Assembly: GCA_038230515.1 (NCBI GenBank)
Contig: JBBRND010000017.1
Span: forward strand, 1-64,000
Origin: JAPLDB01 sp038230515
GTDB lineage: Bacteria > Bacteroidota > Bacteroidia > AKYH767-A > 2013-40CM-41-45
Direction: 5' to 3'
DNA length: 64,000 nt
Shown here piece after piece: positions 45,853 through 54,124 of this stretch (within the stretch, counting starts at the first letter, position 1; each line of letters begins with the position of its first letter). Both the position numbers and the translations under genes were made by a program. Below the pieces are notes generated by a model. It made no database searches. It was not told the origin of the DNA and saw only the letters and a list, made by a program, of their open reading frames with translations.

Positions 45853-47406
45853 ATGTCTGAAGAAAAAAAAATAATAACCGAAAGCGGAATCGAAATAAAA
45901 CCGATTTACACTTCGCATAAAACAAAACCGGAAATGCCCGGTGAGTTTCCTTTTACACGCGGAGTAACGGCTGATATGTACCGCGGCAAGTTATGGACCA
46001 TGCGGCAGTATGCAGGATTTTCAACTGCAGAAGAATCGAACAAGAGATACAAATATTTACTTGCGCACGGTACAACGGGTTTGTCAGTCGCGTTTGATTT
46101 GCCGACACAGATCGGTTATGACAGCGATCATGAATTATCAGAAGGAGAAGTTGGCAAAGCAGGAGTCGCCATTGATTCATTGCGCGACATGGAAGTTTTG
46201 TTTGGAGGAATTGAGTTGGAAAAAATTACCACTTCAATGACGATCAATTCCACTGCTTCAATTTTATTGGCGCTTTACATTGCACTTGCGAAAAGACAGG
46301 GCGCTGATCTGAAAAAAATTTCCGGAACTATTCAGAATGATTTGCTGAAAGAATATGCAGCGCGTGGAACGTACATCTATCCTCCGCGAGCTTCCATGAG
46401 AATTATCACAGACATCTTTGCGTATTGCAGCAAAGAAGTTCCGAAGTGGAACACGATTTCAATTTCCGGTTATCACATACGCGAAGCGGGTTCTACTGCC
46501 GTGCAGGAACTTGCATTCACGCTTGCCAACGGAAAAACGTATGTGAAAGCAGCGCTTGCAGCGGGACTCGACATTAATGTGTTCGGAAAGCGGTTGTCAT
46601 TTTTCTTTAATGCGCACAATAATTTATTTCAGGAAGTGGCGAAGTTTCGTGCTGCGCGAAGAATGTGGGCAACCATTATGAAGGAACTCGGAGCAACTGA
46701 CGAGCGCGCGATGATGATGCGCTTTCACACACAAACTGGCGGCTCAACATTAACTGCACAACAACCCACGAATAATATTGTGCGCGTAACACTTCAGGCA
46801 CTGAGCGCAGTGCTTGGAGGAACTCAATCGCTTCACACAAATGGATACGATGAAGCATTGACGCTGCCCACTGAAGAGGCAGCGCGGATAGCGTTGCGCT
46901 CGCAACAAATTATTGCGCTTGAAAGCGGTGCAGTGGATACTGTTGATCCGCTGGCTGGTTCATACTTTATTGAATCGCTCACGGATGAACTGGAAGCGAA
47001 AGCTTTTGACTACATCAAAAAAATTGATGCTATGGGCGGCTCGGTGCAGGCAATTGAATCGGGTTATATTCAGAATGAAATTGCTTCGGCTTCTTATCAA
47101 TACCAGCAATCGGTTCAAAACGGAACGCGCATTATTGTGGGCGTAAATAAATTTGAAATGGAAGAGCCGCCATTTGATAAGCACCTCACCATTGATGATT
47201 CCATCCGCGAAGTGCAGATTGCAAAGCTGAAAAAACTAAGGGCGGAGCGCGATGAAAAAAAAGTAACGCAATGCATCAACAGCATTGAACAATCTGCAAA
47301 AGAAAATACGAACCTGATGCCTTTTATTATTGATGCAGTAGAAAATTATTGCACGCTCGGTGAAGTTGCAGATGCTATGCGGAAAGTTTTCGGGGAGTAT
47401 AAATAA
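45853..47406 (+). CDS. Methylmalonyl-CoA mutase, catalytic chain without B12-binding domain
   Basis: The enzyme family interconverts methylmalonyl-CoA and succinyl-CoA with adenosylcobalamin. This 517-residue protein covers the substrate-binding TIM barrel: GEFPFTRGV, TMRQYAGFSTAEESN, GLSVAFDLPTQIGYDSDH, SGYHIREAGSTAVQEL and THTNGYDEAL-type segments. It stops at a C-terminal YCTLGEVADAMRKVFGEY, without the DxHxxG cobalamin domain. The B12 domain must therefore be supplied by a separate subunit not seen here. I start at ATG 45853 (MSEEKKI), because the open frame from 45832 would overlap the preceding gene and adds seven unlikely residues. It is third in an operon with the GlmU-like and membrane-protein genes. 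Confidence 0.9.
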   Translation: MSEEKKIITESGIEIKPIYTSHKTKPEMPGEFPFTRGVTADMYRGKLWTMRQYAGFSTAEESNKRYKYLLAHGTTGLSVAFDLPTQIGYDSDHELSEGEVGKAGVAIDSLRDMEVLFGGIELEKITTSMTINSTASILLALYIALAKRQGADLKKISGTIQNDLLKEYAARGTYIYPPRASMRIITDIFAYCSKEVPKWNTISISGYHIREAGSTAVQELAFTLANGKTYVKAALAAGLDINVFGKRLSFFFNAHNNLFQEVAKFRAARRMWATIMKELGATDERAMMMRFHTQTGGSTLTAQQPTNNIVRVTLQALSAVLGGTQSLHTNGYDEALTLPTEEAARIALRSQQIIALESGAVDTVDPLAGSYFIESLTDELEAKAFDYIKKIDAMGGSVQAIESGYIQNEIASASYQYQQSVQNGTRIIVGVNKFEMEEPPFDKHLTIDDSIREVQIAKLKKLRAERDEKKVTQCINSIEQSAKENTNLMPFIIDAVENYCTLGEVADAMRKVFGEYK

Positions 47407-47965
47407 TGGGTGGCTGAATTTTTTTTGAATAATTTATTTTCTTTTCCCCACGAAATCATTTCTATCGCCATGAAAAATTCTGCGTAATTTATTTTTTCGC
47501 AAAAAATATTCCGCTGCTGAAAACCGGCTCATTATTTTTCTCATCACCCCAAAAATTCACGACAAGATCCGGGAAGTTTGCCTCTTAACTTCCGGAGTTA
47601 TCCTCAAGACCCGACAAGTTAAGCGCTAAACTTCTGAAGTTATGCCCAAGATCCGGCAGGTTCAGCTCTAAACTTGCTGAGTTATCCTCTAAACTTGTGA
47701 AATCATGGCCAAGATTCGGCAGGTTTAGCGCTGAATTTGTGAAATCATGGCCAAGATTTGGGAAGTTTAGCGCTGGATTTGTAAAAATCAACCCCCTAAA
47801 TTTTCAACAAACCTCGAAAAAAGATTAAAAACGAACAATTATGGAAAAATTTAAAGTTTAGTTAGGATTAGGCCAACCGCAGGGCGACAATGCAGGAGAA
47901 GCAGATGCGCAATCGCATCCTGTTGCGCGCGGGGGGCGCTCTTCTTTTTGTTGTAGATTTGAGGG
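47407..47965. other. Intergenic stretch holding 21-bp array C
   Basis: It contains about 150 bases of unremarkable sequence, then array C (47555-47800), then a GC-rich segment with a perfect GATGCG-CAAT-CGCATC hairpin at 47904-47919. An ATG at 47841 opens only six codons. No gene is supported. Confidence 0.65.
47555..47800. repeat. 21-bp tandem array C, about 12 units
   Basis: Unit starts (GTT or ATC) fall at 47555, 47576, 47597, 47618, 47639, 47660, 47681, 47702, 47723, 47744, 47765 and 47786, always 21 apart. Two unit types occur: one with CCAAGAT(T/C)CGGCAG and one with CTAAACTTGTGAA or CTGAATTTGTGAA. In the right half they alternate, giving a 42-bp pattern with TGGCCA and AGCGCT palindromes. 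One minus-strand frame reads LNLPNLGHDFTN-like heptads, without a convincing start. Confidence 0.9.
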
Positions 47966-49527
47966 ATGAAATTTTTTGGGATGAGGAAATGTTTGGTGTT
48001 GATTGTTATTTTTCAATCTTTCTTTTGTTTTTGTGCTGATGCACAAATTACTTTTCAAAAAACTTATGGCGGACCAAACTGGGATGAATTTGCAATGTCT
48101 CGTCAAACTTCTGACGGTGGATTCATTGCTATAGGTAACACTACTAGTTTTATACCGGTAGGGAAAATATTTATTTACCTCATTAAGACCGATGTAAATG
48201 GTGATACTCTTTGGACAAGAACTTTTTCAAGTGGCACCTTATGTTGCCAGTATGGTTTTGATGTTAAGCAGACTTTTGATGGTGGTTACATACTATCAGG
48301 TGAAATTTATCCAAATCCATTTCTTATTAAAACTGATGCGAGTGGAAATCCTGTGTGGTGTAAATCTTATACGGGATCAATAAGTACCTTCTCAATGGTG
48401 GAACAGACTGCTGACAGTGGATACATACTGCTTGGCGTACCTCAGGGTGGTGGTTGGGCAATCTATTTAGTCAAAACGAATGCAGCAGGAGATACAACTT
48501 GGACACGAAATTATGCAGGCTACGGAGGAATTGGAGGGTTAGATAGTAGAGGCGCGTGCCTTACTAAAACTTTTGACGGAGGATATATCTTTGGCGGAAA
48601 TACTGATGCTTTTAGTCCCAACATCAACAACAGTTATTATCATCATCTTTATATTGTTCGGACAGATATAAACGGTGATACGTTATGGACGAAAGTTTAC
48701 GGGGATATTAATTCAACCGGTCAGGAAAATGCCCGATACATTATTCAAACTTCAGATAGTGGATTTATGATAGCAGGTGACCCGAATTTTTTACTGAAAA
48801 TAAACAGCAACGGAGATTATGTTTGGGCAAAGAAGTATTATCCAACATCGTTCAATATGATACAACAGACTCGGGACGGGGGTTTTGTTGGTGTCGGAAC
48901 TGTAAATTCCCCCACTTAGGTTCAACTTGTAAAAATAGATTCAACAGGAAACATCATGCTATCGCAGATTATTGGTGGAAACGGATGGGATGAAGGGCAC
49001 TCTGTTCAACAGACAACAGATGACGGTTTCATTGTCGGTGGATGGACATATAACAGTTTTGGTAACGATAGTGGTAATGTTTACCTTATCAAAACAGACA
49101 GCAGCGGATACAGCGGATGCAACGAAAGCAATCTTACGCTTACTTATAATTTATACTATCCCCAAGAGCGTCCAGCTCCTTCTGCGGTTTCAACATTCAA
49201 TCTTATCACAACTGCCCTTGTTCCTCAGGTAGGTTACAGAGGAGATGTCACAAATCTCTGTAGTGATGTTGGGATCAATGAATCAATTAATGGAAATAAT
49301 TTTCTTCTTTCCCCAACCCCACCTCTTCCTCTTTCACCATAACCACCACAGCACAACTGCAAAACGCACAGGTAGAAATTTACAATGTGGTGGGAGAAAA
49401 AATGTACACCGAGCGAGTTAACAATCGTGCATCGTGCATAGTGCATAGTGCATTGCCTCCCGGCATTTATTTTGTAAAACTACAGAGTAAGAAGGGCAGC
49501 GCGGTGCAGAAACTGGTAATACAGTAA
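47966..49527 (+). pseudogene. T9SS type A beta-propeller-like secreted protein, broken by a stop and a frameshift
   Basis: A signal peptide (MKFFGMRKCLVLIVIF then FADAQ-like CADAQ cleavage) leads into repeats of about 50-60 residues with the pattern QT(S/D)DGGFIxxG ... YLIKTDxNGDTLWT, as in bacterial propeller-like T9SS cargo. The frame stops at TAG 48917-48919 but continues in the same frame (VQLVKIDSTGNIMLSQ, GWDEGHSVQQTTDDGF). It then loses frame near 49300 in a T/C-rich run. The next frame encodes FTITTTAQLQNAQVEIYNVV, GEKMYTERV and GIYFVKLQSKKGSAVQKLV, which is a T9SS type A sorting domain, to TAA 49525-49527. One deletion and one substitution would restore the protein. Sequencing error is a real alternative. 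A 7-bp repeat sits at 49424-49454. Confidence 0.8.
49424..49454 (+). repeat. 7-bp tandem repeat in the sorting domain of the broken T9SS gene
   Basis: Heptamers ATCGTGC, ATCGTGC, ATAGTGC, ATAGTGC and a partial fifth follow without gaps. They encode the ASCIVHSA-like turn of the T9SS domain in the third frame. Confidence 0.7.
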
Positions 49528-49561
49528 ATCGTTTACTAGCTAAAATACTTTTCTTTGCATC

Positions 49562-49993
49562 ATGCAGCGTGCCCTCTCCTTTTCATTTACAGATAAGCAA
49601 TGGATGGATATTGCATTCGACATCCGCAGAAAAGTTTTTGTGGAAGAACAAAAAGTTGATGCAAGAGAAGAGTACGATGAGTTCGAAAAAACTTCCATTC
49701 ACTATTTGGTTTTTGTTGATGAACAACCCGTAGGCACTGCCCGCTGGAGAATAACCGAAAGCGGAATAAAACTGGAACGGTTTGCAGTGCTTAAAGAATT
49801 CAGAAATGCACGCGCAGGAAGAACCGTGCTACTCAAAGTTCTGGACGATGTAATTCCTCTCAACAAAAAAATTTACATGCACGCACAGGTGGCAGCCATG
49901 AGCTTTTATTCGCGCGAAGGGTTTGTGACGGAAGGGGAAATGTTCACCGAGTGCGACATTCAACACTTTAAAATGGTGTGGAAGAGAATTTGA
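49562..49993 (+). CDS. GNAT family N-acetyltransferase
   Basis: The 143-residue protein has the acetyl-CoA-binding fold: an N-terminal IRRKVFVEEQKVDAREEYDEFEK segment (given as IRRKVFVEEQ and EEYDEFEK), the core strand GTARWRI, the pyrophosphate-loop region LKEFRNARAGRTVLLKV, and HAQVAAMSFYSREGFVTEGE near the C-terminus. It resembles the ElaA-like group. The acceptor is unknown. It lies 34 bases after the broken T9SS gene; no promoter box is clear. Confidence 0.85.
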   Translation: MQRALSFSFTDKQWMDIAFDIRRKVFVEEQKVDAREEYDEFEKTSIHYLVFVDEQPVGTARWRITESGIKLERFAVLKEFRNARAGRTVLLKVLDDVIPLNKKIYMHAQVAAMSFYSREGFVTEGEMFTECDIQHFKMVWKRI

Positions 49994-50068
49994 AAAAGGT
50001 TATACGTATCAGCCACTGCAAATCACCAATCGCTACTTCGAAATCAATTCATCATTCGTTGATCAAAA

Positions 50069-51847
50069 TCAGAAGTAAGAGACAATTCCAAAGTGTACTT
50101 TCCCGTTTCTGAAATAAATCGGGTTGCTGAATTGCTTGCCTAGCGCGTAACTCACGCTCATGATGCCAAGCTTGGTTTCAAAATTTATTCCTGCCCCGAA
50201 GCCGTAAGGTTTATCAGTAATCGTATTCACCTTCCTTAATTTTTTCTCATACAAGGCCTGGTTGTAGAAAGCAAACAGAAAAGAATTTTGTTCGAGCAGG
50301 TAACGGTATTCAATTTTGCCGATGGTGTATTTAGAAGCGTAAATACTTTCTTCGTCAAAGCCGCGCAGGGTTTTTAGTCCACCAATGCGGTAAAGTTCGT
50401 TCGTGAAAATATCTGCACCGTATAGGTACGCGCTTTTATTTCCGACATCCAGCACCTGCCGCTGCGAAACGGAAATAAAATAATCTCCTGAAAATTCAAA
50501 ATGATATTGAGTAGTGGTCAGGTCCAAACTATCATAAGCAATCGGATTGATGCCTGCATTTTTTTTGATGATGCGGTTGCCTGTACTAGCTGATGCTTCA
50601 GCCATAAATCCCTTTCGGGGATTGAAACGGTAATCCAGTTTTTCAAAATGAAGCAGAATGCCATACGATGTAATGCTGATGTCAGCATAAGGCGGAAGCA
50701 CAGTGGTAGATTCAAGTCCAACGGTGTTCAACAGAGAACTTTCTTTGTTAGTAACAAATGCCTTGATAAAATTTACACCGGTGAACATGTATTGCACACC
50801 GATATTTTTTGTTACATCAATGTAGGTGGTATCTTTTTTATAGATGGCAAGATTTCCATCAATCCCTATTGGCGTGTTGAGAATGTAAGGATAAAGCGCA
50901 TGAACTTTTAAGTCCTGCGTTTTCGCTGCAAGCTGTTGCCAGTTAAGTTCAATCACTTCCCCGCGCCTGAGTGCGTTCTGTAATTTAAGGTGCGCTTCAC
51001 CGGTAAAATTTATTTTACTTGCATTGTTATTATCAGGCGCCACACCAAGCACACCATCAAACTGGCTTGCCTTTCTCGGTTCGAGGTAGAGATTAAGTTT
51101 GGTTTGTTTATCATCAAAAATAATTTCGTTTGATTTTAATTCAGTTACAAAAGCAAGCTCGTGCAGCCGCACCGTAATGCGTTTCACTTTCGATTCGTCA
51201 TACACCGCACCCGGCTTGATGCCGATGTAATTGTAAATGTAAACGGGAGTTACTACATCTTTTCCTTTCATCACCACGCTATCAATTTTGCAAAAGCGAT
51301 TTCGTTCAAGATGGAGCGAAGCATGAATTAAGTTTTCTCCTATTGAAATACTGTCGAGCCGCAGAGACGCAAACGGGAATCCGTTGTTCTCGCAATTGAC
51401 GATGATGCTGTTTTCAAGTTTTGCAACACGATCGTAGCGAACAGGTTTTTTGGAAAAAGATTTTCTGCTAAATCCTGTGCCGCTAAGAAATGCAGCATCC
51501 ACATTTCCTTTTTCAAGCGTTGCCCATTTATATTTTTCTCCGAAAAACAAATACGCATTGCAAACTGTAGAATCGAAGTGCACACTGTCAAGCGAAGAAG
51601 TAAGATACCCGTTTGCCTGAAGTTTCACAATCATCTGCTGCAACTCGCGGTAAACGGAAAGCGAATCTTTGAAACTTGAATGAGAGAGTACCTGTTTTTT
51701 TACAGAAGAAAAATCTTTTGAATGAACCGTGTCAACCAACTGAACGTTGATAGAATATTTTTTCTCCGCGAAGGAACTGGAAGATACCATCAACAGAAAT
51801 AAAATCCATGCTGACAGAAAGAAAAATTTAGAATTCGTTTTTATCAC
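50069..51847 (-). CDS. BamA/TamA-type outer-membrane protein
   Basis: The 592-residue protein has a signal peptide (cleavage after about residue 27, SSSFAE). POTRA-like modules follow (for example GIKPGAVYDESKVKRIT near 215) and the Omp85 barrel occupies about 260-592. The barrel contains TLRGFDEESIYASK, matching the RGF motif on the loop that folds into the barrel, and KPYGFGAGINFETKLGIMSVSYALG. It ends in phenylalanine (GIVSYF), the usual barrel sorting residue. It is shorter than BamA itself, so a role in assembly or export of specific outer-membrane proteins or lipids is possible. It lies between GNAT (convergent) and ung (same strand), the gap to ung being 81 bases. Confidence 0.8.
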   Translation of the reverse strand: MIKTNSKFFFLSAWILFLLMVSSSSFAEKKYSINVQLVDTVHSKDFSSVKKQVLSHSSFKDSLSVYRELQQMIVKLQANGYLTSSLDSVHFDSTVCNAYLFFGEKYKWATLEKGNVDAAFLSGTGFSRKSFSKKPVRYDRVAKLENSIIVNCENNGFPFASLRLDSISIGENLIHASLHLERNRFCKIDSVVMKGKDVVTPVYIYNYIGIKPGAVYDESKVKRITVRLHELAFVTELKSNEIIFDDKQTKLNLYLEPRKASQFDGVLGVAPDNNNASKINFTGEAHLKLQNALRRGEVIELNWQQLAAKTQDLKVHALYPYILNTPIGIDGNLAIYKKDTTYIDVTKNIGVQYMFTGVNFIKAFVTNKESSLLNTVGLESTTVLPPYADISITSYGILLHFEKLDYRFNPRKGFMAEASASTGNRIIKKNAGINPIAYDSLDLTTTQYHFEFSGDYFISVSQRQVLDVGNKSAYLYGADIFTNELYRIGGLKTLRGFDEESIYASKYTIGKIEYRYLLEQNSFLFAFYNQALYEKKLRKVNTITDKPYGFGAGINFETKLGIMSVSYALGKQFSNPIYFRNGKVHFGIVSYF

Positions 51848-51928
51848 TTGAAATATTCTGCGATAAGAAGCTTTTGTCTTTGCGAAGTTACCGTATAACG
51901 CATAACTAGTAACGAATAACCTTTCAAG

Positions 51929-52609
51929 TTATTCTAACCTCCAGTCAATCGGCTCCAAACCTTGCTGCTTCAGCAATTCATTCGTCTTTGAAAAATGTTT
52001 GCTGCCGAAAAAAGCACCGCCTGCCAACGGAGAAGGATGAGCAGCAGTTAGAATGAAATGTTTGCTCGTGTCAATCAACTCTGCTTTCTTTTTTGCAAAA
52101 TTTCCCCACAACAAAAACACCACACCTTTTTTCTTTTCTGAAATAGTTCTGATCACAGCATCCGTAAATTTTTCCCAACCCTTTCCCTGATGCGATCCGG
52201 CATTGTTTGCTTGTACGGTAAGCGTAGCATTCAGCAACAATACTCCTTGGTTCGCCCACTTTTCGAGATTTCCTTTTTTCGGAATGGGAATACCAAGATC
52301 ACTGTTAAGTTCTTTGAGCATATTCATTAGTGAAGGAGGCGGAGCAACGCCATCAGGAACGGAGAACGACAACCCATGTGCCTGCCCAGCGCCATGATAT
52401 GGATCTTGGCCGATCAAAACCACCTTCACATTTTCAAATGGAGTGTGATTGAACGCAGAAAATATTTTTGATCCGGGCGGGTAAATGATTTTATTTTTTA
52501 GTTTCTCACTCACTAAAAAACCCTTGAGCTCTTTGAAATAAGGAGAATGAAACTCACTGCCGAGTTGTTCTTTCCAGCTTGGTTCTATTTGAGGATTTAC
52601 TTCAGCCAT
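51929..52609 (-). CDS. ung: Uracil-DNA glycosylase
   Basis: It removes uracil from DNA in base-excision repair. The 226-residue protein has the family-1 catalytic motif GQDPYHGAGQAHGLSFSVP with Asp69 and His72, the LLLNATLTVQAN segment, VFLLWGNFAKKK, and the AAHPSPLAG loop with a histidine near 191 that polarises the uracil O2. The length is normal. Its upstream region (52610-52794) holds a promoter for the divergent small lipoprotein. A weak hairpin (51914-51934) at its end may aid termination. Confidence 0.97.
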   Translation of the reverse strand: MAEVNPQIEPSWKEQLGSEFHSPYFKELKGFLVSEKLKNKIIYPPGSKIFSAFNHTPFENVKVVLIGQDPYHGAGQAHGLSFSVPDGVAPPPSLMNMLKELNSDLGIPIPKKGNLEKWANQGVLLLNATLTVQANNAGSHQGKGWEKFTDAVIRTISEKKKGVVFLLWGNFAKKKAELIDTSKHFILTAAHPSPLAGGAFFGSKHFSKTNELLKQQGLEPIDWRLE

Positions 52610-52697
52610 TTCTATTTATAGTTTGAAATCTTCGCCAAAGATACGCGTGGAAATTTTTTCAGGAACCACTTTGTTCAAAAATGTTGTCAACTCTGCA

Positions 52698-52726
52698 TTG
52701 CCAATTCAATCAAAAAGATACTTTTG
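52698..52726 (+). promoter_or_regulatory. Predicted promoter of the small lipoprotein gene
   Basis: TTG at 52698-52700 lies 18 bases before TACTTTTG at 52719-52726, matching the Bacteroidota -33/-7 pattern. The start codon is 68 bases downstream, giving a leader of roughly 60 bases. Confidence 0.65.
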
Positions 52727-52794
52727 CAGCACTTTCCCTGCACTTCAAACATTTAGTTAAAAATTACGTTATAGAATATCAATAACTAAGAACA

Positions 52795-52929
52795 ATGAAA
52801 AAATTCCTTCAGATTACATTTATCCTTGCTGCAGTTGCAGTTCTGTTCACGTCTTGCAAATCGCATGAGAAGTGTCCAGCTTATGGGCAGCATTCAAAAC
52901 CTGCGAATCACAAAGAGGCGAAAGGTTAA
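52795..52929 (+). CDS. Small lipoprotein, 44 residues
   Basis: An ATG at 52795 opens 44 codons to TAA 52927-52929. The protein begins with a lipoprotein signal (MKKFLQITFILAAVAVLFTS then Cys21), with FTSC fitting the lipobox. The mature part is 24 residues, polar and basic, with a second cysteine (EKCPAY) and histidines. A good promoter (52698-52726) and a strong terminator (52956-52986) bracket it, which supports it as a real single-gene unit. The function is unknown; it resembles the small lipoproteins often overlooked in Bacteroidota genomes. Confidence 0.75.
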   Translation: MKKFLQITFILAAVAVLFTSCKSHEKCPAYGQHSKPANHKEAKG

Positions 52930-52955
52930 TCCCTCTCTCATTCTAAAAAATACTC

Positions 52956-52986
52956 AGGCGAATCGCAGAAACGGTTCGCCTTTCTT
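52956..52986 (+). terminator. Intrinsic terminator after the small lipoprotein gene
   Basis: AGGCGAATCG (52956-52965) pairs with CGGTTCGCCT (52972-52981) with one wobble, around CAGAAA. T-rich TTCTT follows. It lies 26 bases after the stop and between convergent genes. Confidence 0.8.
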
Positions 52987-53001
52987 GTTTGCGGGAACAG
53001 C

Positions 53002-53406
53002 TCAATAATTAAAACTCAGCACCTGTTTAATTTCCGGATGAATACTTATTGCAACCGGGCAAGTGCGCGCAGCATTTTCGAGAATTGCTTTTTCTTTGTC
53101 TGAATAATTATTCTTCGGCATTTCAAAATCTACGTGCACTTCTGAAACGCGCCTGGGATTTGCAGCCATCACCTTTGTAATTTTAATTTTTGTACTGTCC
53201 ATATCTATGTTGTGAGTGCGGGCAGCAATTCCCATTATGGTCAACATGCAACTGCCGAGTGAAGTTGCAAGAAGATCGGTGGGAGAAAATGATTCTCCTT
53301 TACCTTGATTATCGGGCGGTGCATCAGTAATTAGCTTTACTCCCGAGCGGACATGCGTTCCTTCGGTGCGTAGCTCTCCGAGGTAAATGGCGTGGGTGGT
53401 TTCCAT
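53002..53406 (-). CDS. OsmC family protein
   Basis: OsmC-like proteins reduce organic hydroperoxides through two cysteines. This 134-residue protein has both: one in TSLGSCMLTIMG and one in AARTCPVAISIHPE. It also has the FSPTDLLATSLGSCM helix typical of the YhfA-like branch, for which peroxidase activity is less certain. I use ATG 53406 (METTHAIYLGEL). An in-frame ATG 54 bases upstream exists, but it adds residues unlike the family and overlaps the rimP promoter region. The gene is divergent from rimP. Confidence 0.85.
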   Translation of the reverse strand: METTHAIYLGELRTEGTHVRSGVKLITDAPPDNQGKGESFSPTDLLATSLGSCMLTIMGIAARTHNIDMDSTKIKITKVMAANPRRVSEVHVDFEMPKNNYSDKEKAILENAARTCPVAISIHPEIKQVLSFNY

Positions 53407-53446
53407 CTGAAAAATTTTCTCAAAGGTAATTGCTTTAGAGAAGTTG

Positions 53447-53477
53447 TTTGCACATAACAAAACTTTGTATAGATTTG
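53447..53477 (+). promoter_or_regulatory. Predicted promoter of the rimP-nusA-infB operon
   Basis: TTTG (53447-53450), a 19-base spacer and TAGATTTG (53470-53477) match the Bacteroidota promoter pattern essentially perfectly. Transcription would start near 53484, before the hairpin at 53501-53516. Confidence 0.8.
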
Positions 53478-53500
53478 CACCCGATTTAAGAAGTAGCGAA

Positions 53501-53521
53501 GGGGACCACAGTCCCCTTTTT
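53501..53521 (+). promoter_or_regulatory. Terminator-like hairpin in the rimP leader (possible attenuator)
   Basis: GGGGAC (53501-53506) and GTCCCC (53511-53516) form a perfect 6-bp stem around CACA and are followed directly by TTTTT. The hairpin lies between the promoter and the rimP start at 53534, within a leader of about 50 bases. It has the form of an intrinsic terminator, so it could attenuate the operon or protect the 5' end of the mRNA. Confidence 0.65.
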
Positions 53522-53533
53522 AATTGCCAAAAA

Positions 53534-54010
53534 ATGGAATTAAAGGAACAAATAGGGCAAGCGATAGAGGAAAAAACTGCCGGAACAGAAACTTTTTTGG
53601 TGGATATAAAAACATCTCCATCGAAGATTGCCGTTTTTGTTGATCATCCGAAAGGATTGAAGTTGGAAGATTGCATGGAGATAAGCAGCTACCTCGAGGA
53701 GAAAGCGGAATTGCAAAACATCTTTGAATCGCACGAGTTGGAAGTTTCGTCACCGGGAATGGATGAGCCGCTCAAAGTGCTGAAGCAATATGAAAAGAGA
53801 ATCGGTCAGGAGGTAAGTGTGCTGATGAAAAACGGCATCCGCAAAAACGGAACACTGAAATCGGCCAACGAAAATGAAATCGCGATTGTTGAAAAGAGCA
53901 AAGTAAAAGACAACGGACGGAAGATATTTCAGACAAAAGATACGATCATCAATCACGAAGAAATAAAAGAAACAAAGATTGTATTTGACTTCGGGAGAAC
54001 ACTCAGGTGA
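53534..54010 (+). CDS. rimP: Ribosome maturation factor RimP
   Basis: RimP helps assemble the 30S subunit. The 158-residue protein has the N-terminal domain (FLVDIKTSPSKIAVFVDHPKG, given as FLVDIKTSPSKIAVF and VDHPKG), the conserved segment LEDCMEISSYLEE and the LEVSSPGMDEPL motif, followed by the SH3-like C-terminal domain (QEVSVLMKNGIRKNGTLKS). I start at ATG 53534 (MELKEQIGQ). The open frame from 53444 runs through the promoter and the leader hairpin and cannot be coding. The gene begins the conserved rimP-nusA-infB operon. Confidence 0.92.
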   Translation: MELKEQIGQAIEEKTAGTETFLVDIKTSPSKIAVFVDHPKGLKLEDCMEISSYLEEKAELQNIFESHELEVSSPGMDEPLKVLKQYEKRIGQEVSVLMKNGIRKNGTLKSANENEIAIVEKSKVKDNGRKIFQTKDTIINHEEIKETKIVFDFGRTLR

Positions 54011-54012
54011 GT

Positions 54013-54048
54013 AGTTGATTTAGTTAATTGGTTGATTAAGTTGATTAG
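54013..54048 (+). repeat. Imperfect 9-bp tandem repeat between rimP and nusA
   Basis: AGTTGATTT, AGTTAATTG, GTTGATTAA and GTTGATTAG follow each other directly. A GCTGTC-AAT-GACAGC hairpin lies just after it (54072-54086). The spacer between these cotranscribed genes is 114 bases. Confidence 0.55.
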
Positions 54049-54124
54049 TAAAAACAAAAGATAAAATAGATGCTGTCAATGACAGCTACCAAATTGTAAA
54101 CTGAAAACCGTAAACAAAGTTAGT

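Noticed and set aside
47585..47791. Minus-strand frame reading LNLPNLG heptads in array C
   Set aside because: Same reason as for array B; no upstream start signal.
53444..53533. N-terminal extension of RimP
   Set aside because: It would translate the promoter and the leader hairpin; the family starts at MELKEQ (53534).
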